From Gentiana macrophylla (taxonomy: Eukaryota; Streptophyta; Magnoliopsida; Gentianales; Gentianaceae), in NCBI GenBank assembly GCA_026214975.1, contig CM047808.1:64258583-64322582 (forward strand): 64,000 bases of DNA. The letters are read 5' to 3'. The translations under genes and the position numbers were made by a program. The notes beneath the pieces were generated by a model. That model was not told the origin of the DNA, made no database searches, and was given only the letters and a program-made list of their open reading frames with translations. Positions 10,164 to 20,252 of the stretch are shown one piece after another. Each line of letters starts with the position of its first letter. The first letter of the stretch is position 1.

Positions 10164-12258
10164 TGTAATATCCCGACTTTTCGAAAATGGGCAGACGTGT
10201 ATTTTTGCGAAAAATGGAATATTATGATTTACGGATTTAAGTATATTATGTGTGTATATATATTGTGGACAAATATAGATATATATTGGGGAAAATATGA
10301 TTATTTAATAATAAGGGTAATTATGGAAAATAAGGGATTAGGTTAATTATTGGAATTTTATCTATTTAAGGAAAATAAATCCCAGTAGTTTTCCCTTATC
10401 TTTTGAATCAGAATTTTCTTCTTCCACTATCCCTCTTCTGCGTGTGAGAGTTGAAAAGAAAAGGCTGAGATCTTTTCTTTCAGACTCTAAGTCGGATCTT
10501 AATGGTTTTTAGATCAGAGTATAGCAGCGGAATTGTTGAGAAAAGGGCGTCGTTCAACACAAGAAAGTTAAGACTTTGTCAACGTTTTCTGTGGAAGGGT
10601 TCAAGATTTGCTGCAGTTTTTCTGAGAATTGGACATGGGATTAGCTTGCTTGAAGGTATGAGGATCTTCCTACAAATTAATTACGGTTTCGTAGGGTTTA
10701 TGTTAGGATTGGATGTAATTTTATGCTAGAATTGTTACCTTCATGTTTCCTAAGGATCTGGGGTTGTTATCATTGATAAAAGTTGTGTTTTTATACCTTT
10801 TTCTAAGCATTATGATGTTGCAGAAGTTTGAGAATGAATAGGGATCGATTAGGGATAAAAAACTGAGTTTTTGGGAAATTTCTGCGCTTGGTGCGGGCGC
10901 ACCAAGCCCAGTGCGGACGCACTGGAGGCCCAGAATGTGAAATTTTATGTATAGAGAGTTGGTCTTTGGCGTCATGAAGCCAGTCTTTGGCAAGACAAAA
11001 CCCGATCTTTGGTGCCTTTGGGCGGACGGCAAAAGCGAGTTTTTACGTGCGGAGGCTCGGTGCATGCGCGATCGAACCCGTCTTTGGCGCTCTGGACCTC
11101 CCTTTTGATGATTAGGATGATTTTTAAGCTACGTAATAAGTTATAAATATGAATTCTTGATCTAATAACATTAATTGAACATAAACAAGCCCCGATTGAG
11201 TTCTGATGTGTTTGGTTCCGGCACCAGACGTACTATTAAAGGGAGTTGAAGTCCGGGACCTTCGGAAAGGCATGAAAGGGTTTGTGCTTTGATGAACTAC
11301 AGTTCATCAATGTCTGTGTAATTGCTAGGCCTTGTCCGTGTTTAGAGGTCTAGGAAATAGAGTTGAGTTTTTGGGGGAGCTTACTTAAAACACTTAGGTG
11401 GCTAGTTAACAACTAATGATGATTACATACTTGACTAGTAAAAGACTAAACATCATGTCATTCTTGGATAGGCACAAGTTTATATCATAATGTGTAGGCT
11501 TTCGGATAAAACGAGTAAACTTGCTGGCCTTTCTAGAGGCACCAGGAGTAGAGGGTACTCATGGATGAATAACTTTTCTAGCAATTAGAGGGTACCAGGA
11601 GTAGAGGGACTTCACCGAACGCGTATACTATCTGGACTAGCCCGTGGCTATTGGTGTGATCCACTAATAGGTTGCACCCAGATACTTTGTGGTGAGTAGC
11701 ATCACGCGTAATGCCCTAGAATGCGGATGTAACAAAGATAAGCTAAGTTAGAAATGTATAGTCACGACATGTTGATGGACATGAAGTGAACCCTAGTTTG
11801 AGTCGGTCTCATAAAGATAATAATTTAACCTGAAACATGTTAAGGAGCCTTAGTTAATTTGTAACTTCTACCTCTTATTGAGTACTTTGTACCTACCTCA
11901 AATGCATTGTTTTATTATGTGTTTGGGGGAGAGAAGATGAACCGGTAGACCCAGAGTTCGAGGCAGGCTTTGATGACGACGTTTGAGGACGCCGGAGTTG
12001 AAGCGTTTACTTATTCTGTTTACTTTTTCTTTTTTTGTATTTTCCAATGTAATAAATGTTACATTTCTATCTTTAGTATGTCGAGTACTTTTCATAGTAG
12101 CATTTATGGTGTTTGCCGAGTCTTTTTAGCTTCCGTTTTGCTTAACTTGATACGACGTAGTAGAGGCTTACGTGTAATATTAGATCTATTTAAAATTATA
12201 CGTGCCGAGTGGTTCGTTTTCCGGATAAGGACTCGGTATCCGGGAGAGGGGCGTTACA
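10164..12258 (+). mobile_element. Solo LTR F (Ty3-gypsy-like) inside gag of G
   Basis: 2,095 bp beginning TGTAATATCCCGAC and ending GGGGCGTTACA, a start and end typical of long-LTR plant gypsy (Tekay/Del-like) elements. Flanks are ATATT and ATATC, a 5-bp TSD with one transition. No internal region accompanies it, so it is a solo LTR. A TATTTAAG at about 10367 may be the TATA box. Two perfect hairpins lie back to back at 10887-10925. ORFs within it are short and unconvincing. Confidence 0.8.
10887..10925. repeat. Twin hairpins in LTR F
   Basis: 10887-10906 is a 9-bp perfect stem (CTTGGTGCG with CGCACCAAG) around GG. After one base, 10908-10925 is an 8-bp perfect stem (CCAGTGCG with CGCACTGG) around GA. 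Both share the core GTGCG-GR-CGCAC. They lie downstream of the putative TATA, so they would be in the LTR transcript. Confidence 0.7.
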
Positions 12259-12777
12259 ATATCTCTATCCTCCTTGTTCTGCCCAACATATCCACCTCGC
12301 AACCTTTCTTCCTAGACAAATTCTGATAGGTTCGATCGAGAGAGGGGAGGGGGTCTTGATTCAAAAGTTGTGACCTGACCGATGCATAGGCTCCGTCTAA
12401 TCCCAGCAGAAACCAATGGAGGCGGTCTTCAAGTATTATCGTCTGAAATTGTGCTGCTAACCACATTTACAGCCACTGCACTTGCAACCCTAACATGAAC
12501 AAGATGGGACGGTGATGTACGTTGCTAATTCCTCCCAGATTTTGCTAATTCTCCCAAAGTAGGAGGCTATGGATTCAATTTTTCCTTGTTTACACTCCGC
12601 TAATGAAGCTTTTAGTTGACATATACGTGTACCATTGACAACACAAAATCCACCCTTCAGAGCTAACCAGAATTCTCGTGCATCCTCAAAGTATGATACT
12701 GTCGATCTGATAGAGGGTTCTATTGTTTTCCGAAGCCACGAAATTAGAATCGAGTGGACTGTATACTTGTCCTCCAA
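12259..12777 (-). pseudogene. G gag N-terminal part
   Basis: Two minus-strand blocks, 12777-12490 and 12466-12259, read as copia gag of the UBN2 type: SILISWLRKTIEPSI, YFEDAREFWLALK and, after a frameshift, FLLGLDGAYASVRSQLLNQDPLPS. The start codon region lies around 12980 (ATGGCTGAAGG on the minus strand). Insertion F separates it from the zinc knuckle. Confidence 0.7.
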
Positions 12778-13040
12778 TTTGTTTTAATCTTTCGGTTTTT
12801 TTATCGTACCTTCCTAGAAACCAAATTTACTTCGACCGGAGCGCCATACCAACGTCCCTCGACCATTCATCATAGTTATCACCCGTTAATTGTGTTGGCG
12901 TGATTAAATGTCCTGGATTATCGGCAGTGCTTAAGAAATAAGCATCCAACTTTCTCTCTTGAGCATCACCTTCAGCCATGGTGATCCCAGTTGTTTTCTC
13001 CTCTTTTTGTTTCTGTTAAGAACCTGCAGTCGTAGGTTCT

Positions 13041-13041
<1 letters not shown>

Positions 13042-13097
<56 letters not shown>

Positions 13098-13118
13098 AAT
13101 TTTTTAATTTTTTTTTAC
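13042..13118. repeat. TA microsatellite followed by T tract
   Basis: About 19 TA units from 13044, then runs of T broken by AA. It lies in the untranslated leader of G, between the primer site and gag. Length is likely variable. Confidence 0.9.
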
Positions 13119-13121
13119 AAA

Positions 13122-13137
13122 CCTGGCTCTGATACCA
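13122..13137 (-). other. Primer-binding site of G
   Basis: The plus strand reads CCTGGCTCTGATACCA directly before the LTR; the complement TGGTATCAGAGCCAGG matches the 3' end of initiator Met tRNA, the standard plant copia primer. It fixes the element orientation as minus. Confidence 0.9.
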
Positions 13138-13335
13138 TGACAAGTTTGATCTGAAAAATAGAAGTTTATTTTCTGTTCAACAGGTTTACAACAAGTCCCA
13201 ATATATAGATACTATGGCCAAAGCCCTACTTTCATAAAATGTCTATTTTGCCCACTTTAGCTTACTAAAAATAGATATGGTAACACAATCAATCAAAATC
13301 AATCACTATAAATATATATATATATATCCGTAATA
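13138..13335 (-). repeat. 5' LTR of G
   Basis: 198 bp matching 6375-6559, with a longer internal TA run. Ends are TA...CA in element orientation. The following GGCCC is the right TSD copy. Confidence 0.85.
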
Positions 13336-13638
13336 GGCCCATTACTCTTTCAGATGTTACCAATTTAATTAGCAGAATCCAAAGTGGATTTCAACGAGGG
13401 GATAAGGGAAGCAACTTGTATATATACCAGTAATCTCAAACAAATACTCTCATCTCCGACTATATACTAACCCTCCGATGGAAAGTGCAAGACTAATTAA
13501 GTAAACAAACCTTATCTCCATTATTTTACTTTTGCTTTGCCTATCTTTTATCTTAGATGGATCTACTCATATAATAAAGTTGTACATACACGCATCATAA
13601 GTCTCGTTCCCTTTACTAACAGGTTAAAGGTTAGGCGG
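13336..13638 (-). mobile_element. K remnant, piece 2
   Basis: 303 bp without coding content between the TSDs of G (13336-13340) and I (13634-13638). It includes GTATATATACC at about 13418. No motif allows an independent classification. Confidence 0.4.
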
Positions 13639-14331
13639 TGACGATGCCCAGAATTGACCTTACTCACGTGTCATCTCCTTATCAGTCCAACATTAAATGA
13701 GGATAGAGAAAACTTCCTCAATGGCCAAGACCCCCGATATCCGAGCCATACCAGCTCGGCTACTCTCTTCCAACCTCTTTGGGTCGGCCGATGTCGAAGG
13801 CCAACCTCCGAACTATACAAACACAAATACTCATCCGACCCCACCAGGCCGACCAGTATTTGTGATCAAACCTGCTCATGCCGGCCTCACTGATCGGCAC
13901 GAGTCCTTCTCGGACCAAATCTATACGCACATTTCAATTCAGATAAATATGGGAAGAATCCTTCACATTTAATACCCTAATCTTAACATTCAAATATACC
14001 CGCAATTATCTCCTAAAAGGAAGGAGATAGTATCATCTTTATCTTTTCCTTAGGGAACATGGCAATCAGAGTCCATCTTGGACATGCTACGCGCAAACCC
14101 TAGGGCACCAACCCTTATATATAAACCATCCCTAAGTAACTACGAAGACTTGAATCCAATACACACATTGGATACGTAGGCAGCTTGAGAAACAACATCT
14201 CAAGTGCAGTCTAAACCACCTCCAAACACCCCTCCCCCCCATTTCACATCGTTTTTAGGGTCCCGCCATTGAACAGGTTGTCATGAAGGAAAACACCCTG
14301 CATTTATCATTGATTATTTCAAAGATCGTCA
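13639..14331 (+). repeat. Left LTR of I
   Basis: 693 bp. It contains a telo-box AAACCCTAG at 14095-14103 and a TATA box TATATATAAA near 14116-14125, about 20 bp apart. It is followed by TGGCGCTAAAAGGAGAG (14334-14350), the presumed primer site. The right copy at 18687 aligns along its length. Confidence 0.85.
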
Positions 14332-14919
14332 AATGGCGCTAAAAGGAGAGCCTCACAGTGACAACTTTGTTCTAGATCCAATACCGAGAAACCCAGTCAT
14401 GTCAATGGTTTATTTCCAGAAATTGAGCCATTGAAAGCGACAATCCCCACTGTTCATATTGAAGAATAAGGAGGGATGAAAAAGGCCACCAAATTTCCCG
14501 CCGATCGAGTCGGTTTGGATGCCCAATCGTCTCTCGAAAGTTCTTTGTTGTTCTTTGTATCACCAAAAAACCCAGCAAATCGGATCAAGCGGCAAAATGC
14601 TAGAGATTGAGATGTTGAAACAAAATTTCTACCTTTCGGATTGAAGGAAAAGGAGGGTTGAACAAGGCCTCCAAATTTCATGCCAATCGGAGTCCGTTTC
14701 GAGGCCCGGTCATCGGCGTAAAGTTGTTGTTGTAATATTGAAAGAAGCTACGAGTTTTTTTCCTTATTCTTCAAGATCCGAGCCGAGCTCCCCTGCTCTC
14801 AAGATCCAAACTCTAAAAATACAAGCCCTCATCAGGTTATATTTCTACAACTTAAATGATCACACTTATTATTTTTGGAACTCTCCAGACCTAAAGAGTC
14901 AGGACGAGCTTTCTTATTT
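14332..14919 (+). other. Leader of element I
   Basis: Non-coding. It contains the primer site at 14334-14350 and two related segments near 14456-14520 and 14635-14715 (both with GGAGG(G)TTGA/GGATGA then CCAAATTT and TCGG) that suggest an old local duplication. No protein similarity is evident. Confidence 0.5.
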
Positions 14920-15547
14920 CTGGAACTCGCCTTCGGGCGAGCCTTCTAAAATTCTGAATTTAATTCGGCATCATAATTGGAACTCGTCTTCGGGCGAGCC
15001 TTCTATAAGTCCGAATTTAATTGGGCATCATATTTGGAAGTCTCCTTCGGGCGAGCCTTCTATAAGTCCGAACTTAATTCGGCATCATATTTGGAACTCG
15101 CCTTCGGGCGAGCATTCAATAAGTCTGAATTTAATTCGGCATCATATTTGGAACTAGACTTCAGGTGAGCCTTCTATAAGTCCGAATTTAATTCGGCGTC
15201 ATCTTTGGAACTCGCCTTCTGGTGAGCCTTCTATAAGTCCGAATTTAATTCGGCATCATATTTGGAACTCACCTTCGTGTGAGCCTTCTATAAGTCCGAA
15301 TTTAATTCGGCATCATATTATGGAACTCGCCTTCGGGATAGCCTTCTATAAGTTCAAATTTAATTCGGCATCATATTTGGAACTAGCCTTCGAGCAAGCC
15401 TTATATAAGTCCGAATGTAATTCAGCATCATATTTGGAACTCACCTTCGGGCGAGCATTCTATAAGTCCGAATCTAATTCGGCAACATATTTGGAACTCG
15501 CCTTCGGGTGAGCCTTCTATAAGTCTGAATTTAATTCGGCATCATAT
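14920..15547 (+). repeat. 57-bp tandem array, 11 copies, hairpin-forming
   Basis: Eleven consecutive units of 57 bp. The consensus starts TTGGAACTCGCCTTCGGG and ends AATTCGGCATCATAT. Each unit contains CTCGCCTTCGGGCGAG, a 6-bp stem closed on TTCG (the stable cUUCGg tetraloop if transcribed), and CCGAATTTAATTCGG, a second stem. Units differ by scattered substitutions, often C to T or G to A, several of which keep pairing through G-U. A degenerate unit precedes the array at about 14874. The short ORFs here (14738-15168, 15320-15511) are repeat translations. Confidence 0.95.
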
Positions 15548-16338
15548 TTGGAAATCAAGTTTTCCAAGGGTGGAATCTTGAGTGCCCTTAATAGTCCCGA
15601 GTCTATTTATAGTCGCGACTGTTGTCATAGTTAACAAGGTTGCACAAATGAGAATCCTTTACAATAAGGTTGAAGTCGACGGCCCACCAGTTGTGTTGGA
15701 AAAGCCAACTTCTTGGGCGGAAAAAAGCGGTCCATCTTCTAAAACTTTCACGCGTAAAGTCAGTACAAACTGGCCCATCTCGCCCAACAATATACGGAGC
15801 AGTTACCTGCCATGAATGTAACAACTCTAAACGCCATCATCACATTGGTACAATCAACAGATCCTCTGGTGCACCAGGCGGTCAAGCCCGCGATAAGGAC
15901 ATCGTCCCATCAGGGTTCTCCTTATTACTATTTCAATATAATATTGACTAGTTCCATTTTGCATTTTGTCACTAAGTTCTGCAGGACATACACGCATATA
16001 TCGAGTTGCAAAACTTCAAACTCGCTGAAATAGTCAGAAATACTTCTGACTCCAATAAAATATTATATATGACCTTTGCCAAGTCGGGCTCGGCCAAAAA
16101 CACGGGAGGTCTGAAAAATCTGACCCAACTCGTAGAAATTTAATAAGCAAAGTCAGCAAAACTTCTGACTCAGTTTCCCAAAATATGACATCCACGCTCC
16201 CATGTCGGACAAAAGAAACATGTCCTCTAAATTGTCTGCAGGCTAGACAAGACGTGTTCCGTAGGGCGGACGCCACTCAAATCGAAGATGGATCGACACT
16301 TGACCTCCACAGTCCGGCTCAACTTTGATCAAGATTGA
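15548..16338 (+). other. Element I interior, anonymous
   Basis: About 790 bp without a recognisable gene. It is not visibly tandem. It includes short TCTGACTC-type motifs near 16045 and 16160 that anticipate the degenerate repeats downstream. Confidence 0.4.
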
Positions 16339-16770
16339 CCAAACTAATAAAGTCTGCATGATAGACTCAAATAATTATGTCTAGAGGCCAGACTCAGGGT
16401 TAGACAAACAAATAGCCAAGTATGCCATCCAATGACTATAAGTTAGTGCATGGCATACTGGGGGACAAGGAAACTCATCAAGAGTACAACCGAGATAGAT
16501 TAGACCTAAGCCTCGCAGGTCGAACTCAGGAAAGTTTGTAAAGGACAAATCCTAAGTCTGCAGGTCTGACTCAAACAGAGCTTCGTAGGTCAAACTCACC
16601 GAAGTTTGTCAGACAAGCTCATTATGTCTCAAGTTGGACTCATGCCGAAGTCTATAGGTCGGACTCAATTGATCTCTACAGGTCGGCTCGAGAAGTTTGT
16701 AAACCAATGACTTTAAGTCTGCAAGTCGGACTTAGCTGCATTTGTTGTCTACAGGATAGACCAGAGCAAA
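16339..16770 (+). repeat. Degenerate 18-bp motif repeated about ten times
   Basis: A motif close to GTCTGCAGGTCGGACTCA recurs at irregular 20-70 bp spacing (for example around 16346, 16378, 16510, 16556, 16582, 16630, 16655, 16674, 16713, 16746), with two more copies near 17456 and 17503. The motif is itself an imperfect inverted repeat (GTC...GAC). This looks like a decayed tandem array. Confidence 0.65.
16419..16459. repeat. Inverted repeat, copy 1
   Basis: AGTATGCCAT (16419-16428) is the exact reverse complement of ATGGCATACT (16450-16459), giving a 10-bp stem with a 21-nt loop. A second copy lies at 16788-16827. Confidence 0.85.
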
Positions 16771-16787
16771 AACATGACAAAACCTTT

Positions 16788-16827
16788 AGTATGCCATCCA
16801 AAACTACAAGTTAGTGCATGGCATACT
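16788..16827. repeat. Inverted repeat, copy 2
   Basis: The same 10-bp arms AGTATGCCAT and ATGGCATACT with a 20-nt loop. The loop keeps AAGTTAGTGC from copy 1, so the whole hairpin was duplicated about 370 bp apart. Confidence 0.85.
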
Positions 16828-18686
16828 AAAGGGCAAGATACCTCAACATTAACGAAGTACGTAAAGAAGTACTCAGAGAAAAAATTTAAGGCAGAGAACT
16901 TAACGAAATACTCCTTCTATTATCAAATTGTACAGATTACAATTTCATTTGAAATAAAATTTCAAAAGAAAAATACTACAAGTCCACAAGCCTTCTGACC
17001 AAAGAACCGGTGGCTAGACTCTACGATGGCTTTGAAGAAGCAAGAGCCTAGGTTAGAGGAGCCGCAACACAGCATGAGTACTCGGACACAATGTCCACTC
17101 CCTCAGGGAAGTCCTTCAGATGGTTGTCATCAACCACACCTAGGCCCAACTTATAAAAAGCCTTGCGGGGTAGATTATCTCTGACAAAGTTGGTAATCGG
17201 ACCCTTTGCCTTATTCACCCAAAGGTGTAGCCATGGTTAGGCCGACCTTGCCTCAGGTCGGAAAACTTTATCAAATCTTCAGTAAACTTGCCGAGCCCCG
17301 GGGAAAGTGTCCTGGCCAATCCAAGTTTCCTGCAAGTAAGAAACACTATCAAAGTACAAAACTCGAGTAAGAAAGCAAGCTTGCATATTCCATTGCCTTG
17401 AAGCCAGCATCAACTAGCTCCACATCTGTCATCCCAAGAAATCAGCTATTGTTCCATAGGTCGGACTCAATTAAGTATGCAATACAGACAATTTGAGCGC
17501 TGCATGTCTGACTCAGCAAGCATATGTCAACTAGAAAGCATATTGAGTCCGCTTAGTAGAGTGGCATTATAAGACCGTCCGCTTAATAGAGCGGCATCAT
17601 AGCCCATCCTCTTAATAAGGCGAGAAGTAAGTATAATCTGGCCCTGCTCGCTGAAAAACATAACGCTAGAAGTCAGTCTGATAAGCCCTCGAGCGAATCT
17701 TTTGTACGGCCGACTCCATCTCGGCATCGTATTTAAAGCTTGCCCCCGAATGAATCTTCTCAGAATTGTAGCCTTACGCTCTCAAGCATGACGCACTAAT
17801 AACTAGTCATCACCTAAGCACAGCACCGCCAGACTATGCTAAAGGAGCTTTACGTTATCTGAGCAGATCGTTGTGCAACAGTCATCTCAGCAAATGATGT
17901 ATCAAGTCGTTACAACTTCACATCATGACTTTCATTTACACATTTGAAAGCTCAAAGAGCAGGGGGGCCATTGATGTGTCGAGTCAGTCCAAGTCCCCCA
18001 GTTCCTGAAAGAGCCCATGGATCCGAACCTGGCTCATACGTATGTCCAAAAATGGATAGGCCCCTCGGCCTAGCCAGTCCGCCCCTTAATTGGCTAGACC
18101 AAGCTGAGCACGATCAAGCCTTCCTTGCACCACCACAATTCCTGTCGTGATCCAAGGAAACGTGAACCAAGCCAACACAACTAGGCAACAAAATTCATAA
18201 ACATCGCTCTCAAGCCTCAAGGCTCTCAGCTCACTAGCTCTTCAGCTCGGCACTCTAAGACCGATCTCGGTTCAACAGCTTCCTAGTTTGCTTGCTCTTC
18301 CAACAGCCTGGTAAGAACCAACTCATGGCCCTACAAATACCAGCATCACACCCTTGACAAAAGGGGGCGCCTATTTTCAATGAACTACGTAAATCAGGCT
18401 TGATCTCTTACAAGCTAAGGGTACGTATGCAGCCTTCTATGGCTCAGTTCATAATCACAAACACAACATTTTCTTCATCATTTTTCTTGAGCGCCACCGC
18501 GCAACCACCATCATTGACTAAAATGCCTCGCATTCCGTAAAGTCATAGTAGAGTTACAACAGAACTCTGCCCGATTGGTAGAATAGGCTGCTTGTCAACT
18601 CTGTAAGTCTAGAGAACCGTGGCTGAGCTACAACCATAAGCAGATCCGAGCTGACCTTAAGGGCTCAGCTGCATCTGGGGGGCATA
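16828..18686 (+). other. Element I 3' interior and polypurine tract
   Basis: 1.86 kb without protein similarity. Around 17540-17610 a short repeat (CCGCTTA(G/A)TAGAG(T/C)GGCAT) occurs in tandem. Around 17700-17770 there is sequence resembling the 57-bp unit (TCGGCATCGTATTTAAAGCTTGCCCCCG). The last bases, CATCTGGGGGGCATA (18672-18686), form a G-rich tract directly before the right LTR and are the likely polypurine tract. Confidence 0.55.
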
Positions 18687-19372
18687 CGACGATGCCCAAA
18701 ATTGACATTACCCACATGTCATCTCCTTATCAGTCCAACATTAAATGAGGATAGAGAAAACTCCACAATGGCCAAGACCCCCGATATCCGAGCCATACCA
18801 GCTCGGCTACTCTTTTTAAACCTCTTTGGGTCGGCCGTTGTCGAAGGTTGACCTCCGAACCATACAAACCCAAATACTCATCCGACCCCTCCAAGCCGGC
18901 CAGTACTTGTGATCGAACCTGCTTATGCCGGCCTCACTGGTAGGCACAAGTCCATCTCGGACCAAACTCTATACGCACGTTCCAATTCAGATAAATATGG
19001 GAAGAATCCTTCACATTTAATACTCTAATCTTAACATTCAAATATACCCGCAATTATCTCCTAAAAGGAAGGAGATGATATCATCTTTATCTTTTCCATA
19101 GGGAACACGGAAATCGGAGTCCATCTTGGACACAGAACACGCAAACCCTAAGGAACAAGCCCCTCTATAAACAATCCTTAAGGAGCTACGAAGGCTTGAT
19201 TCCAATACACACATTTGATATGTAGGCAGCTTCAGAAACAACATCTCAAGTGTAGTCTAAACCACCTCCAAACACCCCCCGTTTCACATCGTTTTTAGGG
19301 TTCCGCCATTGAACAAGTTGTCACGAAGGAAAAAGACCCCGGATTTATCATCGACGATTTCTAGCATCGTCA
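18687..19372 (+). repeat. Right LTR of I
   Basis: 686 bp, matching 13639-14331. The initial TG has become CG. It contains a telo-box AAACCCTAA at 19143-19151 followed by CTATAAAC at about 19165. It ends CATCGTCA; the next 5 bp GGCAG are the TSD copy. Confidence 0.85.
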
Positions 19373-19972
19373 GGCAGACCTCAAGATTCTCCTTTTATGA
19401 AAAAATATGCTACCGGTAATCCATGATTTACTCGATTCCTTACGGATCTGCCTACCCCGTCCTCTTCTGAAACATAAATTCAAACTTCATGAACAGAAAC
19501 AAGAATAACAAGATGAGAAATACCTTGGTGTACTCTCCTTCGATCACTCCGCAACTCTATCGACCAATTTCCCGGCTATAACTGGATGGCTATGTTGAAT
19601 GGTGTTGTGCTTACTTCACGTATGGTGGTATATATAGCACTTCAACCGTCCTACTGTGATAAGCATAAATCCCTTTCTTTGAATTTTGATTTCCTATTTA
19701 AATCTTCTCCAAAAATCTAGTTTTCCTTTTTTTGAATTCTAATGCTACAGATAGAGTCCGTTGAATGTGAGATATCTACCAGCTATTAGATTGCTATGGT
19801 ATCCGTATTTTCTTATTCAATGATGTATTCAAAGAGTTCCATAATTAAACATTACTTTTTATTGGTATTATTGTTGTTATTATAATTATTATTATTGTTA
19901 TACATATATATGTGTATATATTTTGTTAACTATATATATTTCGTTTTAAGTCACAAAAATTGGGACGTTACA
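19373..19972 (-). mobile_element. K remnant, piece 1: 5' end of a gypsy-like LTR (minus)
   Basis: On the minus strand it begins TGTAACGTCCCAATTTTTG at 19972, a start like that of long-LTR plant gypsy elements and close in style to LTR F (TGTAATATCCCGAC). TATATATA at about 19640 lies 330 bp inside and could be its TATA box. An AT-rich simple region with TTA repeats lies at about 19860-19940. No coding capacity. It abuts J exactly where J's LTR is truncated, so K probably inserted into J. The alternative is a host 5' region, discussed under findings. Confidence 0.5.
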
Positions 19973-20252
19973 TCATCAATGGAGTTTAAACAAAACAAAT
20001 AATAAAAGATGAATCATCATCAAAACTTAATTTTATTTTGAACAATTTTCCCTTTTTTGAAGATGTCAATACCCTCCTTAAAAACAATGCAAAAAGATAA
20101 AGATAATAGCTAAACAATACAACATCAAAACTGATCTTTTATTCATTTCATACTTGGAGTTATATAGAGTACAATGCTTGAAATGAAAACTAATCCTAAT
20201 TCAAAGATTTCTGACTTAGCTTCAGTATCAGTTTAGGTCTTCTCGTTTTCTG

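Larger units (their letters stand above)
6375..13335 (-). mobile_element. Element G: minus-strand Ty1-copia with short LTRs (Retrofit/Ale-like)
   Basis: About 7 kb with a perfect TSD GGCCC (6370-6374 and 13336-13340). Short LTRs (6375-6559 and 13138-13335) enclose gag, protease, integrase, RT and RNase H in copia order on the minus strand. A tRNA-iMet-type primer site touches the right LTR. Solo LTR F is inserted within gag, so the original element was about 4.9 kb, the usual size for short-LTR copia elements. Protease, integrase and RT each lack a catalytic residue. The lineage name is an inference from LTR length and gag type. Confidence 0.85.
13639..19372 (+). mobile_element. Element I: 5.7-kb non-coding LTR element (LARD-like, gypsy)
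   Basis: LTRs at 13639-14331 and 18687-19372 carry mirror termini TGACGATG and CATCGTCA. Flanking 5-mers are GGCGG and GGCAG, a TSD with one transition. A primer-like site follows the left LTR and a G-rich tract precedes the right one. The 4.35-kb interior has no retroviral protein in any frame and instead holds tandem and inverted repeats. It fits a large retrotransposon derivative mobilised in trans, probably by a Tat-type partner because its primer site resembles that of H. Confidence 0.8.

Noticed and set aside
11970..12326. 118-codon ORF in LTR F
   Set aside because: It crosses the LTR boundary into G and shows no recognisable motif.
14920..15547. CRISPR-like repeat array
   Set aside because: Units are contiguous with no unique spacers, in a plant retroelement with no cas genes.
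17527..17727. Hidden coding sequence in element I
   Set aside because: All frames are short, repeat-derived and without conserved motifs.
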